Of a stretch of DNA of 64,000 nt, positions 34,410 to 43,298 are shown in pieces. Numbering within the stretch: the first letter of the stretch is position 1; each line of letters begins with the position of its first letter. Location of the stretch: the NCBI RefSeq assembly GCF_011395035.1, contig NZ_CP024768.1, positions 1,559,332 through 1,623,331 of the forward strand, written 5' to 3'. The notes beneath the pieces are model-generated. The model ran no database searches. It saw only the letters and a list, made by a program, of their open reading frames with translations, and was not told the DNA's origin. The position numbers and the translations under genes are program-made. The DNA is from Pantoea cypripedii (GTDB lineage: Bacteria > Pseudomonadota > Gammaproteobacteria > Enterobacterales > Enterobacteriaceae).

Positions 34410-34454
34410 CGAAAACCATCGCACAAAGCGAGTTTTGATAGGAAATTGAATAGC

Positions 34455-34697
34455 ATGAGCACTAAGACTATTGAGGAACGCGTTAAGCAAATCACTGTTG
34501 ATCAACTGGGCTGCAAAGAGGAACAGGTTACCAACAATGCTGCTTTCGTTGAAGACCTGGGCGCTGATTCTCTTGATACGGTTGAACTGGTGATGGCTCT
34601 GGAAGAAGAGTTCGATACTGAGATTCCAGACGAAGAAGCTGAGAAAATCACTACCGTTCAGGCAGCGATCGACTACATCACTAGCCACCAAGGCTAA
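34455..34697 (+). CDS. acpP: Acyl carrier protein AcpP
   Basis: 80 residues. From residue 25 on it is nearly identical to E. coli AcpP; the phosphopantetheine serine is S39 in GADSLDT. The N-terminal helix differs: two extra residues (TK) after MST and QLGCKEEQ with a cysteine at 20, where E. coli reads QLGVKQEE. The ATG at 34455 is preceded by GGAAAT; a TTG three codons upstream is also open but less likely. Carries acyl chains for all Fab enzymes encoded around it. Confidence 0.97.
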   Translation: MSTKTIEERVKQITVDQLGCKEEQVTNNAAFVEDLGADSLDTVELVMALEEEFDTEIPDEEAEKITTVQAAIDYITSHQG

Positions 34698-34707
34698 TGA
34701 ATATCTT

Positions 34708-34736
34708 CAGGCGGTCGCTCGACCGCCTGAGTTTTA
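34708..34736 (+). terminator. acpP terminator
   Basis: CAGGCGGTCG pairs perfectly with CGACCGCCTG around a two-base loop, then AGTTTTATT. It lies 11 bases past acpP and before fabF, so it likely attenuates the transcript. Confidence 0.8.
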
Positions 34737-34781
34737 TTGTTTGCCCCAAATAGTTTTTTTATCCCTCCCTGGAGGACGAAC

Positions 34782-36023
34782 GTGTCTAAGCGTCGTGTAG
34801 TTGTGACCGGTCTTGGCATGTTGTCTCCTGTCGGCAATACCGTAGAGTCTACCTGGAGTACTCTCCTTGCCGGTCAGAGCGGCATTACCCTGATCGACCA
34901 TTTTGATACTAGTGCCTATGCAACACGTTTTGCTGGTCTGGTAAAAGATTTCAATTGTGATGAATTCATCTCGCGCAAAGATCAGCGCAAGATGGATGAT
35001 TTCATCCAATACGGCATTGTTGCCGGTATACAGGCTATGCATGACTCCGGTCTGGTAGTCACTGATGAAAATGCCGGTCGCGTTGGTGCGGCGATTGGTT
35101 CTGGCATCGGTGGACTGGGTTTAATTGAAGAAAACCATAGCTCGCTGGTGAATGGCGGTCCGCGCAAAATCAGCCCGTTCTTTGTGCCTTCCACCATTGT
35201 AAATATGGTCGCAGGTCACCTGACGATTATGTTTGGCCTCAAAGGTCCGAGCATTTCAATCGCGACAGCTTGTACTTCAGGTGTCCATAACATCGGTCAT
35301 GCTGCGCGCATCATTGCTTACAACGATGCAGACGTCATGCTTGCCGGTGGCGCTGAAAAAGCCAGTACGCCGCTGGGCGTGGGTGGTTTTGGCGCTGCGC
35401 GTGCGCTCTCAACCCATAACGAGAACCCGCAGGCGGCAAGTCGTCCCTGGGATAAAGATCGTGATGGTTTTGTACTGGGCGATGGCGCAGGTATCGTGGT
35501 ACTGGAAGAGTATGAGCACGCGAAAAAACGCGGTGCGAAAATTTATGCTGAAGTTGTTGGCTTTGGCATGAGTAGCGATGCTTACCACATGACATCACCA
35601 CCGGAAAACGGTGCGGGCGCGGCGCTGGCGATGGCTAACGCATTGCGCGATGCGCAGCTGAACCCGGAACAGATCGGCTATGTCAACGCGCATGGCACTT
35701 CAACGCCAGCCGGTGATAAAGCCGAAGCTCAGGCGGTGAAATCGATCTTTGGTGCGTCAGCCAGCTCCGTTATGGTCAGCTCAACGAAATCGATGACCGG
35801 CCATCTGCTCGGTGCAGCAGGTGCGGTAGAGTCGATCTACTCGATCCTGGCACTGCGCGACCAGGCGATTCCGCCGACTATCAACCTCGACAACCCGGAT
35901 GAAGGTTGCGATCTGGATTTCGTGCCTCATACCGCACGCCAGGTCAGCGGTATGGAATATACGCTCTGTAACTCCTTCGGATTCGGTGGAACCAACGGTT
36001 CTCTGATTTTCCGTAAGGTGTAA
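34782..36023 (+). CDS. fabF: 3-oxoacyl-ACP synthase II FabF
   Basis: 413 residues from the GTG at 34782, which follows GGAGG by 7 bases and gives the E. coli start (SKRRVVVTGLGMLSPVG); the frame extends 15 codons upstream without a ribosome site. Elongating condensing enzyme, needed for temperature control of cis-vaccenate. C164 in TACTSG, histidines in NAHGTSTPAGD and SMTGHLLGAAG. Confidence 0.97.
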   Translation: MSKRRVVVTGLGMLSPVGNTVESTWSTLLAGQSGITLIDHFDTSAYATRFAGLVKDFNCDEFISRKDQRKMDDFIQYGIVAGIQAMHDSGLVVTDENAGRVGAAIGSGIGGLGLIEENHSSLVNGGPRKISPFFVPSTIVNMVAGHLTIMFGLKGPSISIATACTSGVHNIGHAARIIAYNDADVMLAGGAEKASTPLGVGGFGAARALSTHNENPQAASRPWDKDRDGFVLGDGAGIVVLEEYEHAKKRGAKIYAEVVGFGMSSDAYHMTSPPENGAGAALAMANALRDAQLNPEQIGYVNAHGTSTPAGDKAEAQAVKSIFGASASSVMVSSTKSMTGHLLGAAGAVESIYSILALRDQAIPPTINLDNPDEGCDLDFVPHTARQVSGMEYTLCNSFGFGGTNGSLIFRKV

Positions 36024-36043
36024 GTCGTTCCGTCCAGAACAGA

Positions 36044-36067
36044 GGCCCGCAATGCGGGCCTTTTTTT
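36044..36067 (+). terminator. fabF terminator
   Basis: GGCCCGC pairs with GCGGGCC around AAT, followed by seven T. It lies 20 bases past fabF. Confidence 0.93.
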
Positions 36068-36147
36068 ATATTTTGTCACGCAGTCGCGTGGAATCTTACG
36101 GCCTTCAATGGTATTCAAAGCAAGGTCAATTCATTGAGGTCGTTATG

Positions 36148-36960
36148 ATGTGGATAAATGGAGCAGAACAGACGCAGCTTGCAGCGCGCGACCGTGCGGT
36201 GCAGTTTGGCGATGGCTGTTTCACCACCGCTGCGGTGATAAACGGACAGATTCAGCTGTTAGCCGCCCATCTGCAACGTTTGAAACAGGGTTGTGAACGC
36301 CTGCTGATGGCTGAACCTGACTGGCAGCAACTCGAAGCAGAAATGCTGGCTGCCGCACAAGGGCAGCAACGGGCGGTGTTAAAAGTGATTCTGACGCCCG
36401 GTGCGGGTGGTCGCGGCTACAGTCGGTCAGGATGCAGCCACCCCACGCGGATTCTCTCTCTCTCCCCCTGGCCCCACCATTATCAGACCCTGCAACAACA
36501 GGGGGCGAGGCTGGTGACCAGCCCGGTGCCGCTGGCACGCAATCCGCTGCTGGCGGGAATTAAACACCTGAATCGGCTGGAGCAGGTGCTGATTCGCCAC
36601 CATCTTGACCAGACGGCAGCCGACGAGGCGCTGGTGCTTGACACTGAGGGGACGGTGGTGGAATGCTGTGCGGCCAATTTATTCTGGCGCGAGGGCGATG
36701 AGATATTCACGCCACGTCTCGACCAGGCTGGCGTTGCTGGCATTATGCGGCGTTTTCTGATGGCGCAGATGGCGGCTGCGGGCCAGGATTGTCAGTTGAT
36801 TGATGGTAACAGGGAGCGGATCCTTGCCGCTGATGAAGTGGTGATTTGCAATGCCCTGATGCCCGTTTTACCCGTGCGAAGTATTGACGATGTTTCGTTC
36901 ACCGCACGTTCGCTGTACCAGAAACTGCTTGGCAGTTGCCAGAAAATGGAAGCACCATGA
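36148..36960 (+). CDS. pabC: Aminodeoxychorismate lyase PabC
   Basis: 270 residues from the second of two adjacent ATG codons (36145, 36148); GAGG lies 8 bases before the second. PLP-dependent, forms p-aminobenzoate and pyruvate from aminodeoxychorismate for folate. PLP lysine K139 in AGIKHLNRLEQ, QFGDGCFTT at 19-27. Stop overlaps the mltG start (ATGA). Confidence 0.95.
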   Translation: MWINGAEQTQLAARDRAVQFGDGCFTTAAVINGQIQLLAAHLQRLKQGCERLLMAEPDWQQLEAEMLAAAQGQQRAVLKVILTPGAGGRGYSRSGCSHPTRILSLSPWPHHYQTLQQQGARLVTSPVPLARNPLLAGIKHLNRLEQVLIRHHLDQTAADEALVLDTEGTVVECCAANLFWREGDEIFTPRLDQAGVAGIMRRFLMAQMAAAGQDCQLIDGNRERILAADEVVICNALMPVLPVRSIDDVSFTARSLYQKLLGSCQKMEAP

Positions 36961-37976
36961 CCCGAATGAAAAAAATTATCGCCAGCGCCACGGCGATTAT
37001 TGGCCTCGCAGCGGCCTTTAGTTATTGGCAAATTGAACGTTTCGCCGATACACCGTTAACCCTGCATCAGGAAACCATTTTTACTCTGCCAGCAGGGACT
37101 GGCCGGGTGGCACTTGAAGCACAGCTGGAAAGTGAGCATGTGATTGCACCGAGCCTGTGGTTTGGTCCGTTGCTGAAGCTGGAGCCAGAGCTGGCGCGCT
37201 TTAAGGCCGGTACTTATCGTCTCGAAAGCAACATGACGGTGCGTCAGTTGCTGGCATTGCTGGCGAGTGGCAAGGAAGCGCAGTTTCCGCTGCGTTTTGT
37301 GGAAGGTTCCCGCCTGAAAGAGTGGCTGGAGCAACTGCGTGCGGCCCCTTATCTCAAACACACTCTGAAAGATGATCAGTTTGCGACGGTGGCGGCAGCG
37401 CTAAAACTTGATGCCAGCCAGCTTGAAGGCGGCTTTTATCCCGATACTTATCTCTACACCGCCAACACCAGCGATGTCGCGCTGCTGGAACGTGCCCATG
37501 CGCGCATGAACAAGCTGGTGGATGAGATCTGGCAGAATCGTATGGATAACCTGCCTTATAAGAAAGAGCAGGATCTGGTTACGATGGCGTCGATCATCGA
37601 GAAAGAAACCGGCGTCAGCGAGGAGCGCGCGCGGGTGGCCTCGGTGTTTATCAACCGCTTGCGGATTGGCATGAAGCTACAGACCGATCCGACGGTGATT
37701 TATGGCATGGGCGATAGCTATGCTGGAACGTTGACGCGTAAAGATCTCGACACGCCAACCGATTACAATACTTATACCATTAGCGGCATGCCACCGGGTC
37801 CGATTGCCATGCCGGGCCGGGCTTCACTGGAAGCGGCAGCGCACCCGGAAAAAAGCAATTACCTCTACTTTGTGGCTGATGGTAAAGGTGGTCACACCTT
37901 TACCACTAATCTGGTCAGCCATAATAAAGCCGTGCAGGCGTATCGGCTGGCAATGAAGGAAAAAAATGAAAAGTAA
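36957..37976 (+). CDS. mltG: Endolytic murein transglycosylase MltG (YceG)
   Basis: 339 residues from the ATG overlapping the pabC stop; an ATG at 36966 (MKKII) is the alternative. One N-terminal membrane helix (about 7-24), LysM-like region, then the YceG catalytic domain with the glutamate motif ASIIEKET (211-218) and TDPTVIYGMG. Cuts nascent glycan strands and thereby sets their length. Overlaps tmk by 11 bases. Confidence 0.95.
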   Translation: MTRMKKIIASATAIIGLAAAFSYWQIERFADTPLTLHQETIFTLPAGTGRVALEAQLESEHVIAPSLWFGPLLKLEPELARFKAGTYRLESNMTVRQLLALLASGKEAQFPLRFVEGSRLKEWLEQLRAAPYLKHTLKDDQFATVAAALKLDASQLEGGFYPDTYLYTANTSDVALLERAHARMNKLVDEIWQNRMDNLPYKKEQDLVTMASIIEKETGVSEERARVASVFINRLRIGMKLQTDPTVIYGMGDSYAGTLTRKDLDTPTDYNTYTISGMPPGPIAMPGRASLEAAAHPEKSNYLYFVADGKGGHTFTTNLVSHNKAVQAYRLAMKEKNEK

Positions 37977-38601
37977 GTTTATCGTCATCGAAGGCCTGGA
38001 AGGGGCAGGCAAAACCACGGCGCGTGATGCCGTGGTTGCGGTGCTCCATGAGCAGGGCATTGATGACCTGGTCTTCACGCGTGAACCGGGCGGTACACCG
38101 CTGGCGGAACAGCTGCGTGTGCTGGTTAAGCAAGGGATTGATGGCGAAACGCTCACCGATCAAGCGGAACTGCTGATGCTCTACGCTGCGCGCGTCCAGC
38201 TGGTGGAGAATGTCATCAAGCCAGCGCTGGCGCGGGGTGCCTGGGTAATTGGCGATCGTCATGATCTGTCCTCTCAGGCTTATCAGGGCGGCGGACGCGG
38301 CCTGGATACCCAACTGATGAATACCTTACGTGACGCGGTGCTGGGTGAATTCCGCCCCGATTGTACCCTGTATCTCGACGTCACTCCGGAAATTGGTTTA
38401 CAGCGTGCGCGTGCACGTGGCGAACTGGACCGTATCGAGCAGGAATCGCTGCGCTTTTTTGAACGCACCCGTGAACGTTATCTGGCGCTGGCGGCGAAAG
38501 ATGCTTCCATTATCACCATTGATGCCACGCAGCCGTTGCCGCAGGTAACACAGTCAATCCAGTCCGCCGTTCGTCACTGGCTGGCAGGTCAAACGGCATG
38601 A
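37966..38601 (+). CDS. tmk: Thymidylate kinase
   Basis: 211 residues. P-loop GLEGAGKTT (10-18), DR motif in GDRHDLSSQAYQGGGR, and lid arginines in RARGELDRIE. Phosphorylates dTMP to dTDP. Essential. Start lies inside the mltG end; stop overlaps holB (ATGA). Confidence 0.97.
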   Translation: MKSKFIVIEGLEGAGKTTARDAVVAVLHEQGIDDLVFTREPGGTPLAEQLRVLVKQGIDGETLTDQAELLMLYAARVQLVENVIKPALARGAWVIGDRHDLSSQAYQGGGRGLDTQLMNTLRDAVLGEFRPDCTLYLDVTPEIGLQRARARGELDRIEQESLRFFERTRERYLALAAKDASIITIDATQPLPQVTQSIQSAVRHWLAGQTA

Positions 38602-39587
38602 ACTGGTATCCGTGGCTAAACCAGCCGTACCGGCAAATTATTGCCCGTCATCAAAGCCATCAGGCGCACCATGCGCTGTTAATTCAGGCGATCGAGGGGA
38701 TGGGTGACGATGCACTGGTTTGGGGTGTCAGCCGCTGGCTGATGTGCCAGCAACCCGAAGGGCTAAAGAGCTGTGGTCACTGCCACGGTTGCCATTTGAT
38801 GCAGGCGCAGACGCATCCTGACTGGTATCGTCTTGAGGCCGAGAAGGGCAAATCCTCGCTGGGGATAGATGCGGTACGTGACGTCACGGAAAAACTGTAT
38901 CATTTTGCTCAGCAGGGAGGGGCGAAAGTGGTGTGGTTGCCTGACGCGGCACAACTGACCGAAGCTGCCGCCAATGCGTTGCTGAAAACCCTGGAAGAAC
39001 CGCCCGCTAATACCTGGTTTTTCCTCAGCACCCGTGAGCCGTCGCGTTTGCTCGCCACGCTGCGCAGCCGTTGCATGACCTGGCATCTCTCGCCCCCTGA
39101 TGAAATTCATAGCCTGCAATGGTTGCAAAAACAGATTTCCCAAGCGGAAGAGACGCTGCGTGCTGCGCTGCGCTTAAGCAACGGCGCACCTGCGGCCGCG
39201 CTGGCGTTGTTGCAACCTGAGCGATGGCAGGCCCGCCAGGCATTGTGCGACGCACTGCCCGGTGCTTTGTCGCAGGATCTGTTGCAACTGCTGCCCTCGC
39301 TAAACAGTGATGATGTCGCCGACCGCCTGGCCTGGCTGCTTTCGCTGTTGGTTGATGCGATGAAAGTCCAGCAGGGTGCCAATCGCTGGTTAAGCAACGG
39401 CGATCGTCCGGACGTGGTGACGCTGCTGGCGCAACAGTTGAACAGCAGCGCTCTGAGTGCCAGCGTGCAGTTGTGGATGCAGTGTCGTGAACAATTGCAG
39501 CAGGTGACTGCGCTCAATCGCGAATTAATGTTGACCGATCGTTTGCTGAGCTGGGGCCGTCTGCTGACGCCAGCCACCATCGGCTAA
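38598..39587 (+). CDS. holB: DNA polymerase III delta' subunit
   Basis: 329 residues. Clamp-loader AAA+ fold with zinc cysteines C50, C59, C62 and C65 (SCGHCHGC) and the SRC motif in TLRSRCMTW. As usual for delta', it has no working Walker A. The C-terminal domain (about 210-329) joins the clamp-loader collar. Translationally coupled to tmk. Confidence 0.96.
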   Translation: MNWYPWLNQPYRQIIARHQSHQAHHALLIQAIEGMGDDALVWGVSRWLMCQQPEGLKSCGHCHGCHLMQAQTHPDWYRLEAEKGKSSLGIDAVRDVTEKLYHFAQQGGAKVVWLPDAAQLTEAAANALLKTLEEPPANTWFFLSTREPSRLLATLRSRCMTWHLSPPDEIHSLQWLQKQISQAEETLRAALRLSNGAPAAALALLQPERWQARQALCDALPGALSQDLLQLLPSLNSDDVADRLAWLLSLLVDAMKVQQGANRWLSNGDRPDVVTLLAQQLNSSALSASVQLWMQCREQLQQVTALNRELMLTDRLLSWGRLLTPATIG

Positions 39588-39604
39588 TTGTAAAAGAGAG
39601 AAGT

Positions 39605-40396
39605 ATGTTTATTGTCGATTCCCATTGCCATCTCGATGGCCTGGATTACGAAAAGCAGCACCGCGATCTGGATGATGTGATCACCAAAGCGGCAGCGCGT
39701 GACGTGAAGTTTATGCTGGCGATTGCCACCACCCTGCCGGATTACTACAAGATTAAAGCGCTGGTTGGCGAGCGTGAGAATATCGCGCTGGCCTGTGGTG
39801 TTCATCCGCTGAATCAGGAAACGCCTTACGATGTTGAGGAATTCCGACGCCTGGCCGCGGAGGAACGCGTGGTGGCGCTGGGTGAGACCGGGCTGGACTA
39901 TTTTTACCAGCAGGAAACCAAAGCGCAGCAGCAGGCTTCCTTCCGTGAACATATTCGTACCGGCATTGCACTTAACAAACCGATCATCGTCCATACCCGT
40001 GATGCGCGTGAAGATACGCTGGCGATCCTGCGTGAAGAGCAGGTTGAGAAGTGCGGCGGGGTACTGCACTGTTTCACTGAAGATAAAGAGACCGCGACGA
40101 AACTGCTGGATATGGGCTTTTACATCTCCTTCTCCGGTATTCTGACGTTCCGTAACGCGGAACAAATCCGTGATGCGGCGCGTTATGTCCCGCTGGACCG
40201 GATGCTGGTGGAGACCGATTCACCTTATCTGGCACCCGTACCGCATCGTGGCAAAGAGAACCAGCCTGCGTTTACCCGTGACGTGGCCGATTATATGGCG
40301 GTGCTGAAGGGTGTCGATATTGAGACGCTGGCGGCAACCACCACCGAGAATTTCTCCCGTCTGTTTCATATCCCGATGAGTCGCCTCGGCGGTTAA
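39605..40396 (+). CDS. ycfH: TatD-family metal-dependent hydrolase YcfH
   Basis: 263 residues, TIM-barrel amidohydrolase of the TatD family. Metal ligands H7 and H9 (DSHCHLDGL), GETGLDYF, HTRDA, LHCFTE and the final ETDSPYLAP are all intact. Relatives are DNases; the native substrate of YcfH is unknown. End of the pabC-mltG-tmk-holB-ycfH run. Confidence 0.94.
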   Translation: MFIVDSHCHLDGLDYEKQHRDLDDVITKAAARDVKFMLAIATTLPDYYKIKALVGERENIALACGVHPLNQETPYDVEEFRRLAAEERVVALGETGLDYFYQQETKAQQQASFREHIRTGIALNKPIIVHTRDAREDTLAILREEQVEKCGGVLHCFTEDKETATKLLDMGFYISFSGILTFRNAEQIRDAARYVPLDRMLVETDSPYLAPVPHRGKENQPAFTRDVADYMAVLKGVDIETLAATTTENFSRLFHIPMSRLGG

Positions 40397-40401
40397 CGCA
40401 C

Positions 40402-40424
40402 TTTATTTCAAACTCTGTAATTAA
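40402..40424. promoter_or_regulatory. Upstream Mlc operator of ptsG
   Basis: TTTATTTCAAACTCTGTAATTAA resembles the distal Mlc site of E. coli ptsG and shares the TTT-ATTT...TAAT-AA form with the proximal site, about 168 bases away. Confidence 0.65.
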
Positions 40425-40535
40425 TCAGAAATTCATCCGATGTATTGCGCCCCTGCGGGCGCAGTCAGTGATTTTTTGCTGTAAATATCAGCAAGTCAGT
40501 AAGAATTGCCTGAAAGCCAGACGGTGTCATCAGCG

Positions 40536-40555
40536 AAACGTGATAGCCGTCAAAG
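40536..40555. promoter_or_regulatory. CRP site of ptsG
   Basis: AAACGTGATAGCCGTCAAAG matches the E. coli ptsG CRP site (from memory almost base for base), a TGTGA-N6-TCACA variant. Confidence 0.75.
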
Positions 40556-40569
40556 TAAGAAAAATCTAT

Positions 40570-40591
40570 TTATTTTACTCTTCGTAATAAA
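40570..40591. promoter_or_regulatory. Proximal Mlc operator of ptsG
   Basis: TTATTTTACTC-TTCG-TAATAAA matches the known E. coli Mlc operator (TTATTTTACTCTGTGTAATAAA) except in the centre. It lies downstream of the CRP site at the expected spacing, over the start of transcription. Confidence 0.85.
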
Positions 40592-40658
40592 TCAAAAGAC
40601 GCTCAGCGTCATCCCGGTAAAGGGTCCTCCCCCCGTTACCACGCGCACTGCGCGAAAT

Positions 40659-40676
40659 GCACTCATACTCAGGAGC
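40659..40676 (+). promoter_or_regulatory. SgrS pairing site at the ptsG ribosome site
   Basis: GCACTCATACTCAGGAGC differs by one base from the E. coli ptsG sequence bound by the sugar-stress sRNA SgrS (GCACCCATACTCAGGAGC). It covers the AGGAG ribosome site. SgrS itself is not in this window. Confidence 0.75.
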
Positions 40677-40684
40677 TTCAGGCT

Positions 40685-42118
40685 ATGTTCAAAAACGCAT
40701 TTGCGAACCTGCAAAAAGTAGGTAAGTCGCTGATGTTACCGGTATCGGTATTGCCGATTGCCGGTATTTTATTAGGTGTTGGTTCAGCTAACTTTAGCTG
40801 GTTACCTGCCGTGGTTTCGCATGTGATGGCTGAAGCGGGTGGTTCGGTATTTGCCAACATGCCGCTGATTTTTGCCATCGGTGTGGCGCTCGGCTTTACC
40901 AATAACGACGGTGTTTCCGCCCTGGCGGCAGTGGTGGCTTACGGCATCATGGTGAAAACCATGGCGGTAGTGGCTCCGCTGGTGCTGCATCTGCCAGCTG
41001 CGGAGATCGATGCCAAACATCTGGCCGATACCGGGGTACTCGGCGGGATTATCGCCGGTTCCATCGCGGCATACATGTTTAATCGCTTCTACCGTATCAA
41101 GTTGCCGGAATACCTTGGCTTCTTCGCCGGTAAGCGTTTTGTGCCGATTATTTCTGGTCTGGCGGCTATCGTGCTGGGTGTGCTGCTGTCCTTCATTTGG
41201 CCACCGGTAGGTTCAGCCATTCAGGACTTCTCACAATGGGCAGCCTATCAGAACCCGGTTGTCGCCTTCGGGATCTACGGCGTGGTTGAGCGTTCACTGG
41301 TGCCGTTTGGTCTGCACCATATCTGGAACGTACCTTTCCAGATGCAGATTGGTGAATTCACTAACGCTGCTGGCCAGGTCTTCCACGGTGACATTCCGCG
41401 TTATATGGCGGGTGACCCAACCGCAGGCAAACTGTCTGGTGGCTTCCTGTTCAAAATGTACGGTCTGCCTGCTGCTGCCATTGCTATCTGGCACTCTGCA
41501 AAACCGGAAAACCGTGCCAAAGTGGGCGGCATCATGATCTCCGCCGCACTGACCTCGTTCCTGACCGGTATCACCGAGCCGATCGAGTTCTCCTTTATGT
41601 TTGTTGCGCCGATCCTGTATGTGATCCACGCGATTCTGGCTGGCCTGGCATTCCCGATTTGCATCCTGCTCGGCATGCGTGATGGCACCAGCTTCTCACA
41701 CGGTCTGATCGACTTTATCGTGCTGAGTGGCAACAGCAGCAAAATCTGGCTGTTCCCGATTGTGGGTATCATCTACGGCCTGATTTACTACACCGTGTTC
41801 CGTGTACTGATTGTCAAACTGAACCTGAAAACGCCGGGCCGTGAAGATAATGCGGTTGAGCAGAGCAGCGCGACCGGCAGTGAAATGGCGGGCAAACTGG
41901 TCACTGCATTCGGTGGCAAAGAAAACATCACCAACCTCGATGCCTGTATCACTCGTCTGCGCGTTAGCGTGGCGGATGTGGGTAAAGTGGACCAGAGCGA
42001 GCTGAAAAGCCTCGGTGCACGTGGAGTGGTGATAGCCGGTTCGGGTGTTCAGGCGATTTTCGGCACCAAGTCGGATAACCTGAAAACCGAGATGGACGAT
42101 TATATTCGTAATATGTAA
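40685..42118 (+). CDS. ptsG: PTS glucose permease, IICB component
   Basis: 477 residues, same as E. coli. IIC domain (about 1-385, ~10 membrane segments; substrate motif GITEPIEFSFMF) and IIB domain (about 390-477) with the phosphorylated C421 in LDACITRLRV. Takes up glucose and phosphorylates it using IIA-Glc. Mlc, CRP and SgrS sites upstream predict the usual control by glucose, cAMP and sugar-phosphate stress. Confidence 0.98.
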   Translation: MFKNAFANLQKVGKSLMLPVSVLPIAGILLGVGSANFSWLPAVVSHVMAEAGGSVFANMPLIFAIGVALGFTNNDGVSALAAVVAYGIMVKTMAVVAPLVLHLPAAEIDAKHLADTGVLGGIIAGSIAAYMFNRFYRIKLPEYLGFFAGKRFVPIISGLAAIVLGVLLSFIWPPVGSAIQDFSQWAAYQNPVVAFGIYGVVERSLVPFGLHHIWNVPFQMQIGEFTNAAGQVFHGDIPRYMAGDPTAGKLSGGFLFKMYGLPAAAIAIWHSAKPENRAKVGGIMISAALTSFLTGITEPIEFSFMFVAPILYVIHAILAGLAFPICILLGMRDGTSFSHGLIDFIVLSGNSSKIWLFPIVGIIYGLIYYTVFRVLIVKLNLKTPGREDNAVEQSSATGSEMAGKLVTAFGGKENITNLDACITRLRVSVADVGKVDQSELKSLGARGVVIAGSGVQAIFGTKSDNLKTEMDDYIRNM

Positions 42119-42125
42119 TCAACAG

Positions 42126-42151
42126 CGGCCCCTGATGGGGCCGTTTTTTTT
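42126..42151 (+). terminator. ptsG terminator
   Basis: CGGCCCC-TGAT-GGGGCCG followed by eight T, 7 bases past ptsG. The U-run touches the stop codon of the convergent rhiN-like gene. Confidence 0.93.
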
Positions 42152-43289
42152 ATAAATAGACCCGCAAATACTCCGTCAGGCACAGCAGCGCCATCGCCTG
42201 ACCATACGGCATGGAGGTCAACGGCACCTGGCGATAATAATCCAGATCGCTGCCCATCGCGGTTCCGAACGATACCTGCTTCAGTTCACCCTCCTCGTCA
42301 ATGTTGGCGATCACCCCGCGCAAGGCCTTTTCTGCCAGCGGCAGATAGTCACGGGACAGATAACGTTTACGTACCGCTTTCAGAATACCGTAGGCAAAGC
42401 CCGCAGTCGCCGAAGCCTCGGGGTAGCTGTGCGGATCATCCAGCAGGGTATGCCACAGGCCGCTGCTGTGCTGACATCCGGCCAGCGCCTTCACCTGATT
42501 CTCCAGCACCTGTTGCAGAAAACGACGGGTAGCATGCTGCTCTGGCCAGTTCATCATTTCGAGGAAGTCGGGGATGACGATGGTGACCCAGCTGTTGCCG
42601 CGTGCCCAGCGCGCGTTGGCAAAGTTGTGGCGACCGTCGAAGTTCCAGCCGTGAAACCACAATCCGCTGTGGCGGTCCACCAGATACTGGGTATGAATCA
42701 GAAACTGATAGCTGGCTTCCTCCACAAATTCCGGGCGGTCCAGCAGCTGACCAATCTTCGCCAGCGCCATCACGCTCATCATCAGCGTATCGTCCCACAG
42801 CTGCTGCGTGTTCTCGTTGTTATACACGATATGTTGCAGCCCGCCGTTTTCGGTGCGCGGCATGTCAAACATGACCCATTCCGCCCAGCGCTCCAGCACC
42901 GGCCGCCAGGCTGGGTTGCGCGTTTCTTCATAGCGGTAAGCCAGCGTCAGGAAGGGGCAGACGGTGTTGACGTTTTTGGTGGGGGTTCCCTCTGCCAGCC
43001 GGGCACTAAACCAGTCGTCAATAATCTGTCGCGTAGCCTGGTCCCCGGTCTGCTGGTAATAATGCAACATGCCATACAGCCCGATACCATGTGTCCACTC
43101 CCAGCCTGCCCAGCCTTTGGTATCAATGACGCGGCCATCATCGAGGCGCAGTAAAAACTCGCCACTCGGGTCGGTAATATTCACCAGGTTCTGCGTGAGT
43201 TGATGGATCAACTGCACCAGCTCCTTGCGCGGCAGCAGAAACTCCGGCTGGCGTAACAGGTCACTATGCTTTACAGGGAATACCGTCAT
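42150..43289 (-). CDS. rhiN: Unsaturated rhamnogalacturonyl hydrolase (GH105), RhiN-like
   Basis: 379 residues, glycoside hydrolase family 105 ((alpha/alpha)6 barrel, as in YteR). The candidate general-acid aspartate is D166 or D167 in QQLWDDTLMM; aromatic-rich KGWAGWEWTHGIGLYG (58-73) and GLWFHGWNFDGRHNFANARW (about 211-230) line the pocket. Family members split the unsaturated galacturonyl unit from rhamnogalacturonan fragments made by pectin lyases. No signal peptide, so it acts in the cytoplasm on imported oligomers. It starts 9 bases after the transporter gene, as rhiN follows rhiT in Dickeya. E. coli has neither gene here. Confidence 0.82.
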   Translation of the reverse strand: MTVFPVKHSDLLRQPEFLLPRKELVQLIHQLTQNLVNITDPSGEFLLRLDDGRVIDTKGWAGWEWTHGIGLYGMLHYYQQTGDQATRQIIDDWFSARLAEGTPTKNVNTVCPFLTLAYRYEETRNPAWRPVLERWAEWVMFDMPRTENGGLQHIVYNNENTQQLWDDTLMMSVMALAKIGQLLDRPEFVEEASYQFLIHTQYLVDRHSGLWFHGWNFDGRHNFANARWARGNSWVTIVIPDFLEMMNWPEQHATRRFLQQVLENQVKALAGCQHSSGLWHTLLDDPHSYPEASATAGFAYGILKAVRKRYLSRDYLPLAEKALRGVIANIDEEGELKQVSFGTAMGSDLDYYRQVPLTSMPYGQAMALLCLTEYLRVYL

Positions 43290-43298
43290 GATTCATTC

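Noticed and set aside
40506..40721. Plus-strand frame of 71 codons upstream of ptsG
   Set aside because: Crosses the CRP, Mlc and SgrS sites and runs into ptsG in another frame. It is regulatory DNA.
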